Assembly (NCBI RefSeq): GCF_000219625.1 | Contig: NC_018208.1 | Location: 1,364,001 to 1,428,000, forward strand | Length of the DNA: 64,000 nucleotides | From: Zymoseptoria tritici IPO323 | Lineage: Eukaryota; Ascomycota; Dothideomycetes; Mycosphaerellales; Mycosphaerellaceae | Direction: 5' to 3' | In this document: one piece after another, positions 34,751-45,944 of the stretch | How the letters are laid out: the number at the start of each line of letters is the position of its first letter | Numbering within the stretch: the stretch's first letter is position 1 | Made by a program: the position numbers and the translations under genes | Notes under the pieces: generated by a model | Seen by the model: the letters and a program-made list of their open reading frames with translations, nothing else | The model's database searches: none | What the model was told of the DNA's origin: nothing

Positions 34751-35940
34751 ATGCCACAGCAGCCGATCCGGATCGAAGGCCTGTCCGCCGGCAACGTCCA
34801 AGTCAACATCGAATTACTCGTCGACAATCTTGTCTCGATTAAAGATGAGACGGGTCAATTCCTGCTTCGTCTTCCCGATGGCAGAGTCATCGATACCAAA
34901 GGCTGGAACGACTGGGAATGGACGTCAGTTTCAACCGTCCATCAATCTACGACTATTTCTGATCAAGTTCCAGGCACGGCATCGGTCTATATGGCCTCTG
35001 GCAATACCATACCCTGACCAACTCCCCGAAAGCTCTTCAAATTATCAACGACTGGTACACCGCCCAGCTCGCAACCGGAACAACAAAAAACATCAACACA
35101 ATGTCAGTCATGCTCACTCTGGCTTGTCTGTACGAGAAAACACAAGACCAAACATACCTCCCGTGGCTCGACTCCTGGGCCGAATGGGCAATGTACGACC
35201 TTCCACGGACCCGCTTTGGCGGTATGCAACATATCACGTATCTCGATGCCAACAAGCAGGAACTATGGGACGACACGTTGATGATGACCGTTCTGCCTTT
35301 GGCGAAGATCGGAAAGGTACTCAATCGGCCGCAATACATCGAGGAGGCGAAATTCCAATTCTTGTTGCACATCAGATACCTCTGTGATCCTTCCACGGGA
35401 CTGTTCTTTCACGGCTGGAAATTTGATTCGTCCGCTGCAGGTGGTGTCGGGCATCACTTCGCCAAAGCAAGGTGGGCGAGAGGCAATGCGTGGTTAACGA
35501 TTGCGATACCGGAATTCATTGAATTGCTGGATCTGGCTCCCGGCGATGCGTTGAGAGAACATCTACTGGCAACCTTGGTCTCTCAATGTGAAGCGTTACG
35601 AGCGCTACAAGATCGATCTGGCTGTTGGAGGACACTACTGGATGTGAGCGAGATCGAGGGGAGTTATGTTGAAGCTTCCGCAACGGCTGGCATTGCATAT
35701 GGTATGTTGAAAGCGGCCAGGAAGAGGTACATCAGCAAAGAATTCAAAGCAGTCGCTTGGGCGGCCGTGCATGCGGTTTTCCAGAGGATTGATGTTGATG
35801 GAGAGCTGAAGGACGTCAGCTTTGGCACCGCCATGGGACACGATTTGCAGCACTACAAGGACATCCCGGTGACAAGTATGCCGTATGGGCAGGCGATGGC
35901 TATGATGATGCTGGTCGAGGTGATGAGGAAGTTCCACTAA
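34751..35940 (+). CDS. Unsaturated rhamnogalacturonyl/glucuronyl hydrolase, GH105 type
   Basis: Exons are 34751-34923 and 34974-35940 (GTCAGT..CCAG intron), giving 379 residues. The fold is the (alpha/alpha)6 barrel of GH88/GH105. Visible are HGIGLYGLWQYHTLT, QELWDDTLMMTVLPLAKIG (the Asp pair includes the general acid), GLFFHGWKFDSS, KARWARGNAWLTIAIPEFI and GSYVEASATAGIAYGM. These enzymes remove the terminal unsaturated uronic acid from pectin or rhamnogalacturonan lyase products. No signal peptide is present, so the enzyme should be intracellular and depend on uptake of oligosaccharides, which suits its divergent transporter neighbour. Confidence 0.9.
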
Positions 35941-36287
35941 GACTTCTCCCGACTTTCCCGACCGGGCTGCCTTTCGACCTCATGTTTAAGAAGTGATCCA
36001 GGACGATACACTACAGCGCGAAGGAGTGGCAGCGGCATTGGCCAGTGGACTGTTGGTATAGAATTGAACATGAAGTTGGAGCGAAAGATTGGCGATGGAA
36101 GATATAAGTACAAGAAGCCACCCCATGGAGATACCGGAGTGACGGTCGTTTTTGGTCTGCTGATTGCTGCGCCGCTTTTCATGGCCCAAAATAGCCTAAG
36201 CGCTCGAGCGCAGACTACACTGCGCTCTGTCTTGGTCTGCATTTTCATGATAGCCGCACGAGGGAGGGGCCACCTCACGGATGAGAA
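35941..36287. other. Intergenic region at the edge of the repeat compartment
   Basis: 347 bp after the GH105 stop. Non-repetitive as far as I can see; the diverged minisatellite repeat begins at about 36288. Confidence 0.4.
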
Positions 36288-37170
36288 CAGGTCGGTGGAC
36301 TGGATTCGAGCGAATGCGATGCCTTGGGGAGAAGCGGAGCTGGTTGCAGGAAGACGGCGAGGTTGCCTCCGACGAAGTGCGTCCGCGCCTGCGATGATTC
36401 GCTCTGCTGCTACTACGTCTGCTAGACCGTCGAGTTCGGGCTATGCGGCTGAGCACTTCCATGGAAACGATCTCTCGACTTGATCTCTGTTCTTTTGCTC
36501 TCTGAAGGCGACCGAGCCGCTGCTACGCCTGCTCGACCGCCAAATGCGGGCTTTGCGGCTCATGACATCCATGCACAGTGCCCCCTCGACTTCTTCTCTT
36601 GCTCTTCGAGTGCTTACGCGCCTGCGACGATGGGCTCGGCTGCTGCTGCCTCTGCTAGGCCTTGAGTTCACGATGTGCGGCTGAAGACATCCGTGGCAAA
36701 TGAAATCTCTTCCTCTCCGAAGGTGACCGAGCCGCTGCTACGCCTGCGGGATCGTCGAACTTGGAATACAAGGCTGAACGCATCCATGGGAAGTGCTCTC
36801 TCTCCCTCTTTGGAGGCGACCGAGCTGCTATTGCGCCTGCTGGACCGGCGAGTTCGGGCTGATTGGCTGAAGAAATCTAAGGCAATTACCCTCTCGACTT
36901 GGTTTCTTCCTCTCTGAAGGCGATTGAGCTGCTGCTACGCCTACTGAGTCATCGAATTCGGCCTAAATGGAGGAAGAAACCGCCACGGCAGACGCTCTCC
37001 TGGACCAGTTCTCTTCCTCTCAGGGCCCGACCAAGCTACTGCCACGCATGCTGGGCCGCCAACTCCAGGCTGTACGGCGGAAGAAATCGCTGCGGCATTG
37101 GTCTCATCGACATGTTCTCATCTTGTTTCAAGACGACCAAGCTGTTCCCACGCCCGCAAATCGACATCGA
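36288..37170 (+). repeat. Minisatellite-bearing dispersed repeat, copy A
   Basis: Diverged tandem units with a common core (GACCGAGCTGCTGCTACGCC) recur near 36395, 36510, 36627, 36725, 36818, 36922, 37028 and 37134, mostly about 93-115 bp apart. Spacing is not a multiple of three, so it is not a protein repeat. The same leading segment (around 36288-36385, from CGGTGGACTGGATTCGAGC) and the same units occur inverted at about 57972-58510. Copy A ends just downstream of the family S gene at 37207. Confidence 0.8.
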
Positions 37171-37206
37171 CACTTGAGCTCACGCCGGAGCCCTCTGCGA
37201 TACCCA

Positions 37207-37656
37207 TTATCCTCCAGGCTCAGGACCGAACGACGCACCGTCTCGGCGACATTCCATACGGATGCCCTTCGCCTCTCTTCCGATGTTGAAGCAATTCTGA
37301 AAGTGAGGGATGGAGTTTGCCTGCAAATGTAGGTTCTGTCAGCTTCAATGCTGGCTCATGGCATGGCTGGTCTCACAACTCACCTCATCGATCCACTGAA
37401 TGGTGTCTGTGCAACCCTCATCAGAGTACACGAAAATGCGACACTGTCCAAATTCATGTAGCCTCTCTTGGTGAATCAAATGGGCCAACCAATTGTACGT
37501 GAAGCTCTGGAAGAGCTTTCCGTTCTTCGGGCCCAGACACTTGGTCGTAGCGATGTCCTGGTCAAAATCTGAGGTCTCGAGCTCGGCACCGCGAGAAGTG
37601 TGGGTTGGGTTGTCTTCCATCGTAGTGTACTTGCAATGAAGATCTTCATGGCTCAT
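37207..37656 (-). CDS. Family S protein, copy S1 (5' end uncertain)
   Basis: Exons are 37384-37656 and 37207-37320 (GTGAGT..TTTGCAG, phase 0), 128 residues from the ATG at 37656. It shares with the copies at 52.1, 59.1, 60.2 and 62.0 kb a KCLG/ECK-type Cys, a FTYNWLAHL core, FGQCRIFVYSDEGC, the intron after WIDE, and an exon starting ANS and ending IRMECRRDGASFGP. No signal peptide follows from this ATG. A hydrophobic leader-like frame (start MVVLLLLFVSREG at 37778) lies upstream in a different frame, so an unrecognised intron, a frameshift or a lost leader is possible. It is head to head with the family M gene at 37788. Function is unknown. Confidence 0.66.
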
Positions 37657-37787
37657 CAGGCAAGTAGGGATGGTGCACGAGAAGGAGGCTTCCCTCGAAA
37701 GAGGTAAGCACAATTTGAGCAGACTTGCATTTCTAGAGCTGCTCCCTCTCTTGAAACAAACAACAACAACACCACCATCCAGCCGAA
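37657..37787. promoter_or_regulatory. Very short divergent spacer between S1 and M1
   Basis: 131 bp separate the S1 ATG and the M1 ATG. Both promoters must overlap here or within the genes. The second S/M pair (59068/about 59146) has a similarly short spacer. Confidence 0.5.
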
Positions 37788-38279
37788 ATGCCAGCTCCCG
37801 CCGTCCCTCTTGAACCGGAAGGCCGTACCACTCCGTGGTCAGGTCCGGACTACGCGGAATGTGGCGCCAGCGATCTGCACAAAGTCCAATTTGTACATTT
37901 GGGCCTACAGCTGGCAACGCTACTGATGCTGGCAGAACACCTTCCCTGCTCGAAGAAGTTGCTCCGGAGAATGCATCCCGCGGTGGCTCTGTTCCTACCA
38001 CTGGTCGGTTACTGTCTGGGAGCGGTTCGCCTGGGTATGGACCTCTGGGCGGTGGAATGCGGTGACAAGATGCATCCCGGCCTCGAGATTGCCGTGTTGG
38101 AATTCGCGGTGATTGTGTGCACGCAGCTTCTCTCTTTGCGTGTGCTGTGGAAAGAGATGGAGGTCATCTTCCCAGATGAGGATACCGCAGGATGGAGGAA
38201 GTACCGTGTTCGTCTGGTCTGGGTTGTGGCGACAACTCCGGATTCTACAGTCGAAGCGGCACGACTCCATCAGGAGTAA
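37788..38279 (+). CDS. Family M small membrane protein, copy M1
   Basis: Single frame, 163 residues. A Pro-rich N-terminus leads to the family motif WSGPDYAECG, then three predicted membrane segments (about residues 33-52, 63-86, 97-118). A conserved Cys follows segment 2 (WAVECGDKMHP), and a short amphipathic tail (LRVLWKEMEVIF) ends in RLVWVVATTPDS. The relics at 47.9-48.5 kb and the gene at 58.6-59.1 kb share the ECG motif, the segment spacing and the post-segment-2 Cys. I do not recognise a named family. Downstream sequence to about 38.7 kb is also duplicated, inverted, at 47.4-48.0 kb. Plasma- or endomembrane location is inferred. Confidence 0.7.
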   Translation: MPAPAVPLEPEGRTTPWSGPDYAECGASDLHKVQFVHLGLQLATLLMLAEHLPCSKKLLRRMHPAVALFLPLVGYCLGAVRLGMDLWAVECGDKMHPGLEIAVLEFAVIVCTQLLSLRVLWKEMEVIFPDEDTAGWRKYRVRLVWVVATTPDSTVEAARLHQE

Positions 38280-38562
38280 GAAAGACCCCAGGATGGGGCC
38301 GGACAGAAAGGCATCGGTGTCCGAAACAACAACAAAGACCGGTTGGATGGGGCAAGCCATGCCAAGGTCCCAACAATCGGCCCCCGTGAAGTAGGGGTAC
38401 TTCTCGCGTGGAACTCCGCTACGGTTTTGTACCTTAACGCGGTGCAGGAGTAAAGTACCTGTCGCAGACGACAATCACATCAGTCGAAACAAGCCAACGA
38501 TCAACACGCCGACTACACCAACACGTCAACTCGATCAACACCCTCGCGACAGGGAAGCCAAA

Positions 38563-38690
38563 ACAAGACCAGGCCTTGCACGCCCCGCCAAAAAGTTATG
38601 ACAGTCAGACGTCCATCAATCGCGTCCTGATTAGTGCAGGCCAAACACCCTTCAGTGAACCTTCGTCAATGGGGTCTCACTGCGACAAAC
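38563..38690 (+). repeat. Dispersed repeat, inverted partner at 47448-47566
   Basis: About 120 bp (e.g. CGTCCATCAATCGCGTCCTG; ACACCCTTCAGTGAAC) recurs on the opposite strand at 47448-47566 with few differences. Both copies lie downstream of a family M locus, indicating one larger inverted duplication. Confidence 0.82.
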
Positions 38691-40416
38691 AAGCGGACCG
38701 GAACAGGCGTAGCATTCGCTCTGCCGTCCAACGGAAACGCTCGATCTTCCAACGCAACGCTCGATTTTCCATCGCAACGCAACAAGCTGGACCAGTCCGA
38801 CGGAGACACACAACTACATCTAGCCGAATCTTCAATGCCCACAATGCAGGTCATTCAAGTCTATCAGCACAGTGGGTCTCCACCGATGGAAAATTGGATG
38901 TGATTCTGGATGATTTTGAAGCTCAATCGAGCGCCAATGATAGGCGATTATGGGGCCAGATTCGCAATTCGCTGTTGCGGGAGCCTCGTTGATCAGGTGG
39001 GCAAGACTTCGAGATGCGAACTTCATTCCAGCACTTTGACCGGACTTCTGGGGTCGTCGCGCCGAACATATGGCGCCGGCTCAGCTTATCTGTGGCCTTG
39101 TTCGACAGGTGTATGGACGAGGGTAGCAGTCGACGGCAGAGCCACGAATTTGGTGACCTCCACGCAGTTGATCCACAGAAAGGTCGGGAATGTCCTACCA
39201 GAGTATACTCCAGCAGTTCCACGGATATGCTTTGCTGGCTTTCGGATACGCCAATGCGCTCCACGGGACGCCAAAAGTCAATGGTCCAAAGACCCAGACA
39301 TTGCCACTGTGGACAGCCTGTTCCCGAGAACGAACGCCAATTCGCTCCACGGCATGCCAAAAATCAATGGTCCAAAGAGCCAAAAATTGCCACTGTGCTG
39401 ACAACCTGTTCCCGAGAACGAACGCCAGAGATATAAAATACTCGCTCCGCATCTTTGCTCTTCTTTCGTTTCAAATTCGTGGTCTCTAGCGCATGATATC
39501 CTCGACGCGGTCATGCTTGGTGCCTCGCGAGTCTCCATTTCACTTCTGGCCACGCTACAACCAAGCGTAACAACTGCAAGTCTTTCGATCCAGTGTGCGT
39601 CAAACAGCGCCCATCGTGAACCAGCAACGCCCTTTGGAGAACTCAGGAGGACACTCTGGACACTGGCTACCCGAAAGATGACGATGACAACGCTCAGATC
39701 CTCATTTGCGTGGCACACACACCGCCTGATATCAACTCGGGAGCTCTGGGTAGATCAAGCACACTGAACGTTGATGCAGACTCCACCGAGTGACAACAAA
39801 CAAAGACAACGCTCTCAAGCACATTGGGCACGGTCGACTCTTCGAGACGAGGTTTTGCCGAGCCAAAGGTTATTTCCAAGCCGGTAATGCCCTATCATGG
39901 TAATGTGGGCCTTTTCAATAAACCTGAACAGTCGGGCACTGCAACCTACAGGCCGGTACGGCGGCAATGCCCTTGGTATCAAGGGGCAGTGAGGGCCGTG
40001 TGCCGTTCCAATCAAATTTCGATCAGCCGCCGTTCGCCCAATGAACATTAGGGGCACACTGTCTCCTCAACTGTGGCGTTGAATGCTGTTCAGCTCGCTG
40101 TTGCGACTCAAGAGCGAGAACCAGACCGGTCTTGTGGTCGCCGGCTTCATCAATGACATGGCACAGAAAGTGCGCACAACTACCGATATGATTCGATTCT
40201 CGACCAGGTCGTGTCTGCTTTCGGCTTCTGAAAAATAAGGCACGGGATCAGTGAGATACAACTCGACGACTCCGAAGCTCTATCGATTGCCGACGTAATG
40301 GCTGATGATGGGGTGCCAGATTCGCAGTTTGATACGGCGGAAGCCCGATTGATCGGATGGAGGAGATATCGGCTCATACGAATCTCATGCCAGGACATCG
40401 TTCGGACCACCGTGAC
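38691..40416. other. Repeat-littered non-coding stretch left of the transposon
   Basis: No convincing gene. Contains a tandem duplication (39248-39421) and a diverged direct repeat: a segment near 38955-39003 (around GCCAGATTCGCAATTCGC, then a CGTTGATCAGG tail) is echoed near 40307-40357. A short frame at 39513-39767 starts with a leader-like stretch (MLGASRVSISLLATLQPSV) but has no supporting motif. Confidence 0.5.
39248..39421. repeat. Tandem duplication, two units of 86-88 bp
   Basis: Units start at 39248 and 39334 with ACGCCAATGCGCTCC / ACGCCAATTCGCTCC and both end CCTGTTCCCGAGAACGA; a third unit start is present at 39422. Confidence 0.85.
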
Positions 40417-40473
40417 CGAAGTGTCTACAAGGAGAACAACAGGAAAGAACTTCCGGCTAGAGATGACTAAGCT
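40417..40473 (+). repeat. Left terminal inverted repeat of MULE copy 1 (internally deleted)
   Basis: 40417-40454 is identical, inverted, to 45392-45429 (38 of 38 bases), and 40449-40473 matches inverted 45197-45221 (23 of 25). On the right these two blocks are about 170 bp apart, on the left they touch through a shared ACTTCC. This indicates a deletion between short direct repeats in the left terminus. Confidence 0.85.
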
Positions 40474-42149
40474 CGTATAGCTCGTATACCATGCCGAGAC
40501 TTGCAAATTCGACTTTAACTTACCGCCCTTCCACCTTCTATACTACTTAATGCACTACTACACTATCTACTGCAAGCAAAGCGATATTAGGATTAACAGA
40601 TCGCATTATTAGCTATACATAAAAAAAAGAATTATCCGAATCGGCCCTGTTTTAAGCTTAATATAAATCTACTAACTTCACCGCTTGTTTTAGCCCTCAA
40701 CTTCCAAAATAGACGACATTAGCGACTCCTCTATAGCGGATTTACCGTCCCTATTGGACTTCTACCGCGACTATAGCCTTTAGCGCACTGCTTAGGACGA
40801 CTACCTTAACGACTTACTTAGTAAGGACTTCCTTAACGACTCGCTATCCACTAGCGTCCTTATAGGTCTACTACCGAGCGCTCCACCGGCTCTACGTAAT
40901 TACGGCAACAGAGTCTCGGATACTATTAACTTGCTAAGCGACTTACTAGCTCCACCGCCGCCCTTACGACTGCTAGAGCATCTATTGTCTATATTAAAGC
41001 CGGAGACGGTTATTTATAAGGGCAAAACACTAGCTAAGCCTTATCTGCCTACCGTTGTTAATATACTATTACCAGCTCCCTTACTAAGAGAAGCATAGCG
41101 ACTACATTATCTGCTCGCGCCGGAGCAACACGAGCTTCTTCGGTCGTTCGTAGACTCTATTAAGCCGTCTTACTTCGAGCATCTACGCAACGGTAAGGTA
41201 TTCCGCAATGCCGACTATTGCCTTGTACGGCTATAAGACTACTACTTTACAACCGGCAGCGCTGTCGTATATATATCGAACAACAGCTAGCGAGCGCTCT
41301 TTAAGTGTATCTACTACGGCGATACTACACGCAACGACGAGGCCGGCGACGAGGAACACCTGTACGCGGTGCCGGCTACGAACCTGCGATACTATCGCAG
41401 AGCTAAGTTTCCTCCGGAGGATTAGAGAGGCCGTCGATCCCTCTTCCCTTATAATAATAACCGACCTAGAGGCATGCCTCCCCTCGAAGATACAAGCTAC
41501 AGAACGACAGTACGATTCGAACGAACAGCTCTCTACGCTACGAACGAGAAGAAGAAGAAGAAGAAGAGGCAGTCTACTCTATTCTATACGCGCATCTCCT
41601 CGAAATCCGAACCGAAATCGCATATCCCTTCCTAGAGACTTCGTTAACCTCGAACGAAGTATATATGCACTTTAAAGAGCTAGAACTCGGTAGAATCTAC
41701 AACTCTACGATTAACCTACGTTATCGTAGATAGAACTGCTACTACGATACTATAAAGGCATATTAAGGACAAGAGAAGATAGCGAGTTAGATAGCTACTT
41801 GCGCATCTACGTTGCTCCTACACTACTTTCTGCACTGTAATGCATTTCCTCTCTCTTTCGAATTCGTAGCGTACGTACAAAGCGGAAGGATCCGCTAAAA
41901 ATTCTGCAAAAAGCTTAGCGCGAAAATTCTGCAGCCCCGGCTATACGACACTCGTTAGATTTCCTTTGTTTTGCGCTGCTTTTAAAGTCCTTCGGTAGAT
42001 TCTACTTTGCAGATTCTACCTTAGGCACGGGGTTTTCCCCTAAGGTTAAAGAATACCGAAAGAATTTGATTGTAAATAGATCTACTGCCTTGCGCGCAAG
42101 GCCGTCCTACATAGTCTTAGACTCCGAAAGGACGTAAATGGAACAAACA

Positions 42150-44690
42150 AACAAACAAACAACAATACACGCAACGACGAGGACTTTAAGGAAGCTATAT
42201 ACGACAGTAACGACGAACACCGGCATCTACGAATTAGGGTAGCACGCAATATCCGAGCTCGTAACTACTAGTAGAGTTGTCGTCTCTTATACAAGCGCGT
42301 TCGCCGAGATGTAGAGGTAAAGTAGGCAGTCCTTATCGTCCACAGCCTTAGTTACACGCATAAGGTAGCACTAATGCCTATAGTCTATTCGGTGCACTAG
42401 AAACGTATACTAGCATATTAAGAGGCCCTTACTATTGCAGCATAGCTCCGACTTACCGGCGAGTTATATAAGACGGCATATAGACAGTTGTCGTCAAAGG
42501 AGCTTAAGCTTAATCGCAAGAGGTACTACAACCTCGTTAAAGGGCATACGCGTACCGGTAGTAATAACTCCGAGACGGTTATAAACGCCTTCCTTAGTAT
42601 GCTTATATCGCTCGGCTTTAACTACGAGGCTCGCTAGTTATACGAGCTAGATAAGTAGACTAGTTAGGCTATTAAAGCGTCGCTTAAACAAGTCGTCTTC
42701 TAGATAGTACGGCAAGAGCGGTATGCACAGCGTTTCTTACCGGACTTCTTAACGTAGGTAGACGCTACCTTTAATATTAACCGCGGCAATCTGCTGCTCG
42801 GTATAATAACTAGTACTGTAAACACTAGCCGAGGATTCCCTATAGTATACACCCTTATAAAGAGCGAGAGCGCTAAGGATTAGCACTTTATGCTAGTAGT
42901 AGTAGCTAACAACTATCTTAAAGGTCTACGCATGCTAAAGGTTATTATATCCGACCGCGGCAAGGGCCTTACCGCCGCTATACTAAACACCCCCTTTAGC
43001 AGTACGATATAGCAATACTATTAGCTTTACGTAGCGAAGAATATCCGCGAGCGCATTAATTAAGGCGCGAGGCGTAAAGCCGCTATAGTAACCGCTACTG
43101 CTAAGGCACGCCTCGAAGCAGTAGTAGCAGCCGCTGCAGCTAAGGGCTTACAACATAACTATAGTAATAAAGCCGAGCTAAACGAGCCCTCTACACAACC
43201 CTCCGAGCCCTCGGAATCGACTTAACGCGCACTAAAACGAGCCTTAAAGCGGAAGCCAGGCTATATAAGGGAGGACAAGGACGCTCTCGCTAAGCTAGTG
43301 TAGCTATAGCTACAGTCTAAGACTATTAAGGCTGCTAATAAGAGGGCCGAACGCATACTTGCTCTATTTACTACGGACGACAAGGTGTATTTCACGAGCA
43401 TGTAGTTAGCCGTAAAGGAGCGGCTGTTAACATACTATGTTAAGCACCTTGCTAACCTTAGTGCTAACTCGTTACAGCGAGCAGAGGTTAGTAATCGTAG
43501 TGTAAAGGGCTTTACGAACGCTAACTACAACATTAAGCAGTGCGTTAAGGGCATTAAGGGCTACGTTAACAAGGTGTTCGACGAGCTAGAGCCGCTCGAA
43601 GTAAACACCTATGCTAGCTTACTACTACTAGCTATATCTATAGATAACTAAGGCTACTTTAAAGAGCTCGTTAGGGAGGTAACAGTCTATACTCTAAAGC
43701 GCGTATTAAGGAGCTTCTACGTTGCCCTTAAATTAAAGCGCTTAATTAACTGTCAAAACGCTAGCCGCAGTAAGGAGATAAGGGTGCTATATCCTCTGCG
43801 TAAATACTACACAGACTATAGTAAAGTAGAGCGCTATAGACTCCCTTATAGCTACATACTGCTTACGGCTGTCGTCGAGAGGCGTCCTATTGCAGCACGG
43901 ATGTTGCATCCTCGTTACTTCGCAAGCAACAGAGCCCTTAGCCGCGTTAAATAGACGCCTTAGTAGATATCTACACACGACGAGGCGTTTAATTCACTAC
44001 AAGAGCAACTGCCAGAGCGCCTAAGCGCGGTAGACCGGTTAAAAGCTACATTCCTTTGTATGCTAGAGTTTGCTAAGAACGTGCATAAGTCTAACACTAC
44101 ACACCTCGCTAACAACATTAAGGCCTTCGAGCATACTTATATGCTAGCTGCTCGTATACGAGCCGCGGTTGCTAGTCTACTAGAGGCAACGCTATTCGAG
44201 GCTCCGAGGGACACCTACTACGCTCGTAAGGCGACTTATAAGAGCAACAGCCGCAACACACGCCTTTAGACCTCTGCTAAGATAACTGCAACGGCTACTT
44301 AACAGGCAGAGCAAACAGCTACTCGCACTAAAGAAGCAGCCTTAGCGGCTAAATAACGTACAGAGCCTATAGTAATAGTAAGGGGTAGAAGGGCTCGTAG
44401 TAGAAGGAGTAGAGGGCGGGGTAGCATTAGCACAGCGCCAATAGGCGGTAAGGGCGTAGCTACTACTAATCTTAGTAAGGAATCTACACCGGCTCCTATT
44501 AAGGCTGCCTCTATATCGTCGACCCCTCTAGTAACTAGCAGCAGAGGTAGACCGATCCGTCGCCCTCGGAAAACGGTATATATCTTAAGCGCAGCTACTA
44601 GCACGAGGCCGTAGATCTATTACTCGCGCAAACGACTCGCACGGAAGCTAGAAACACCGAATCCGGTGTCAAACGCTCGGCTAATTAGAG
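42150..44690 (+). pseudogene. Broken MULE transposase
   Basis: One reading frame runs from about 42150 to 44690, interrupted only by in-frame TAG/TAA codons. Transposase landmarks are DATFNINRGNLLLGIIT (first catalytic Asp context, just after a TAG), RGFPIVYTLIKSES, and VIISDRGKGLTAA (second Asp context), as in the MULE DDE domain. Before them lies a basic helical region (LKLNRKRYYNLVKG). After them come long helical segments (e.g. LPERLSAVDRLKATFLCMLE) and a basic Arg/Ser-rich tail (VRGRRARSRRSRGRG). The many stops make it non-functional in this copy. Confidence 0.78.
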
Positions 44691-45196
44691 CGCTAAGAAC
44701 TCCTTCAGTTTTGACGCTCTTAGCTATATATAGTATTACTATTTCGTTCCTTTCGAATTATATAGCTACACCTCTTAGTTAAGTAGTAGCAAAGGCTACT
44801 CCTCTATTTACTAGCCCTTATAGTAACGTTTAGTTCGAGAGCTAGTAGCTATTACCTAAGGGATAGGGGACTCTTCCGCTCCGGCGACGAAATTTTTGCT
44901 CCTGCCTAGTTAGGAAGTTGCGGAAAAATTCCCGATCGGGCTTAGCGCGAAGCCCGGAAGTAGGGCTATATTAACACTCTATCTTTTGCTTCATTTATTA
45001 GCGGTGGAAAGGGTAGCTTAGTAAAGGGGCTCGAGTGTTTGTTTCTCCTTCTGTTAACTACCTTCTTTAGCGTCCTTAGTTCGAGCCGATCTAGAGAGCC
45101 CATTTACTAAGGCCACTAGCGTCAGTAAGACTTCATCTTTTTAATGTTGCTTTTTGGTCGGAAAACTTCCTTTTTGGGTTTAGCGTGCTTAGTCAT

Positions 45197-45429
45197 AGCT
45201 TAGTCACCTATAGCCGGAAGTGTTGTGGATCATCAGACTGACCATCAGTGAAGTGCACGTGACTAGTGCCAAGGCATTCCCACACACAGATAGCTGAAGT
45301 GAGAATCTCACACTTGAGATTCTCTCTGCATGACAATATATACCTGCCAATCAGAGGTCTTCTTCCACTCAGCTTGAGTCCAATCACAACAGGAAGTTCT
45401 TTCCTGTTGTTCTCCTTGTAGACACTTCG
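45197..45429 (+). repeat. Right terminal inverted repeat of MULE copy 1
   Basis: At least 233 bp, containing both blocks that recur in the left end and apparently the fuller version of the terminus. The 19-base tag GAGAACAACAGGAAAGAAC (here inverted) is also at the start of copy 2 (63221). Confidence 0.78.
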
Positions 45430-45944
45430 CACCGTGACTGACAGCTTTCGATCACTTAGCACGCTCCGTGTGGTCCTGCCGGCCATCGCTAGCCCAGCGA
45501 TGTCTACTACAATCACACAGACGAACACTGGGCGAGATGCAACCTGGCCTAGAGGCTTGCCTGTTCTATCTCTAAGACATTCTTAAGGATTGTGGACGGG
45601 AAGTGCAAGTCCGTACGTCGACCACCTGGGTTGTCGTCTCGGCCGGCTGTGGGAAAAGTGTGTTTGCTATCCATCTTTGGCAATCGCGCATCAGTTTACT
45701 CCAACGCGACTGAGCGGGAATATGCCTGGAGGATAATTGTGGTTGGAAGGAGATGTTCGTACGCTCGACCTTCTGGATTGTCTTATCTGGTTGGATTGTG
45801 TATTTGCGATCTATTATTAGCCATCAAGCTTCGGAAAATTTCCAACTCAGTGGGAAGATGCCGCTCCAGTGTATTCCGTGTGTTGCGAAGGAGTATTGAA
45901 TGGAAGAACATGTACTGCATTTCCGGTCATCGTCAATTTGAAAA
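45430..45944. other. Intergenic region right of the transposon
   Basis: 515 bp between the transposon end and the stop of the F-box-like gene. No gene recognised; a 120-codon frame at 45592 has no motif. Confidence 0.4.

Larger units (their letters stand above)
40417..45429 (+). mobile_element. Mutator-like DNA transposon (MULE), RIP-degraded copy 1
   Basis: About 5.0 kb of sharply different composition (TpA-rich, almost no long ORFs) bounded by inverted repeats. A broken transposase with Mutator-type blocks lies on the plus strand (see 42150-44690). Its right end matches the inverted partial copy at 63213-64000. The stops are nearly all TAG or TAA where Gln or Trp would be expected, the outcome of CpA-to-TpA changes, as in fungal RIP. 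A second coding-like stretch at about 40650-41450 is also stop-interrupted. Outer boundaries are approximate; no target-site duplication was found. Confidence 0.82.

Noticed and set aside
41208..41675. 155-codon frame inside the transposon
   Set aside because: Low-complexity Arg/Thr/Ser sequence in RIP-degraded DNA, with no domain and no conserved counterpart.
40440..45230. Target-site duplication flanking the transposon
   Set aside because: The 9 bp next to the inner inverted repeats (40440-40448 and 45222-45230) do not match, and the true outer ends are uncertain.
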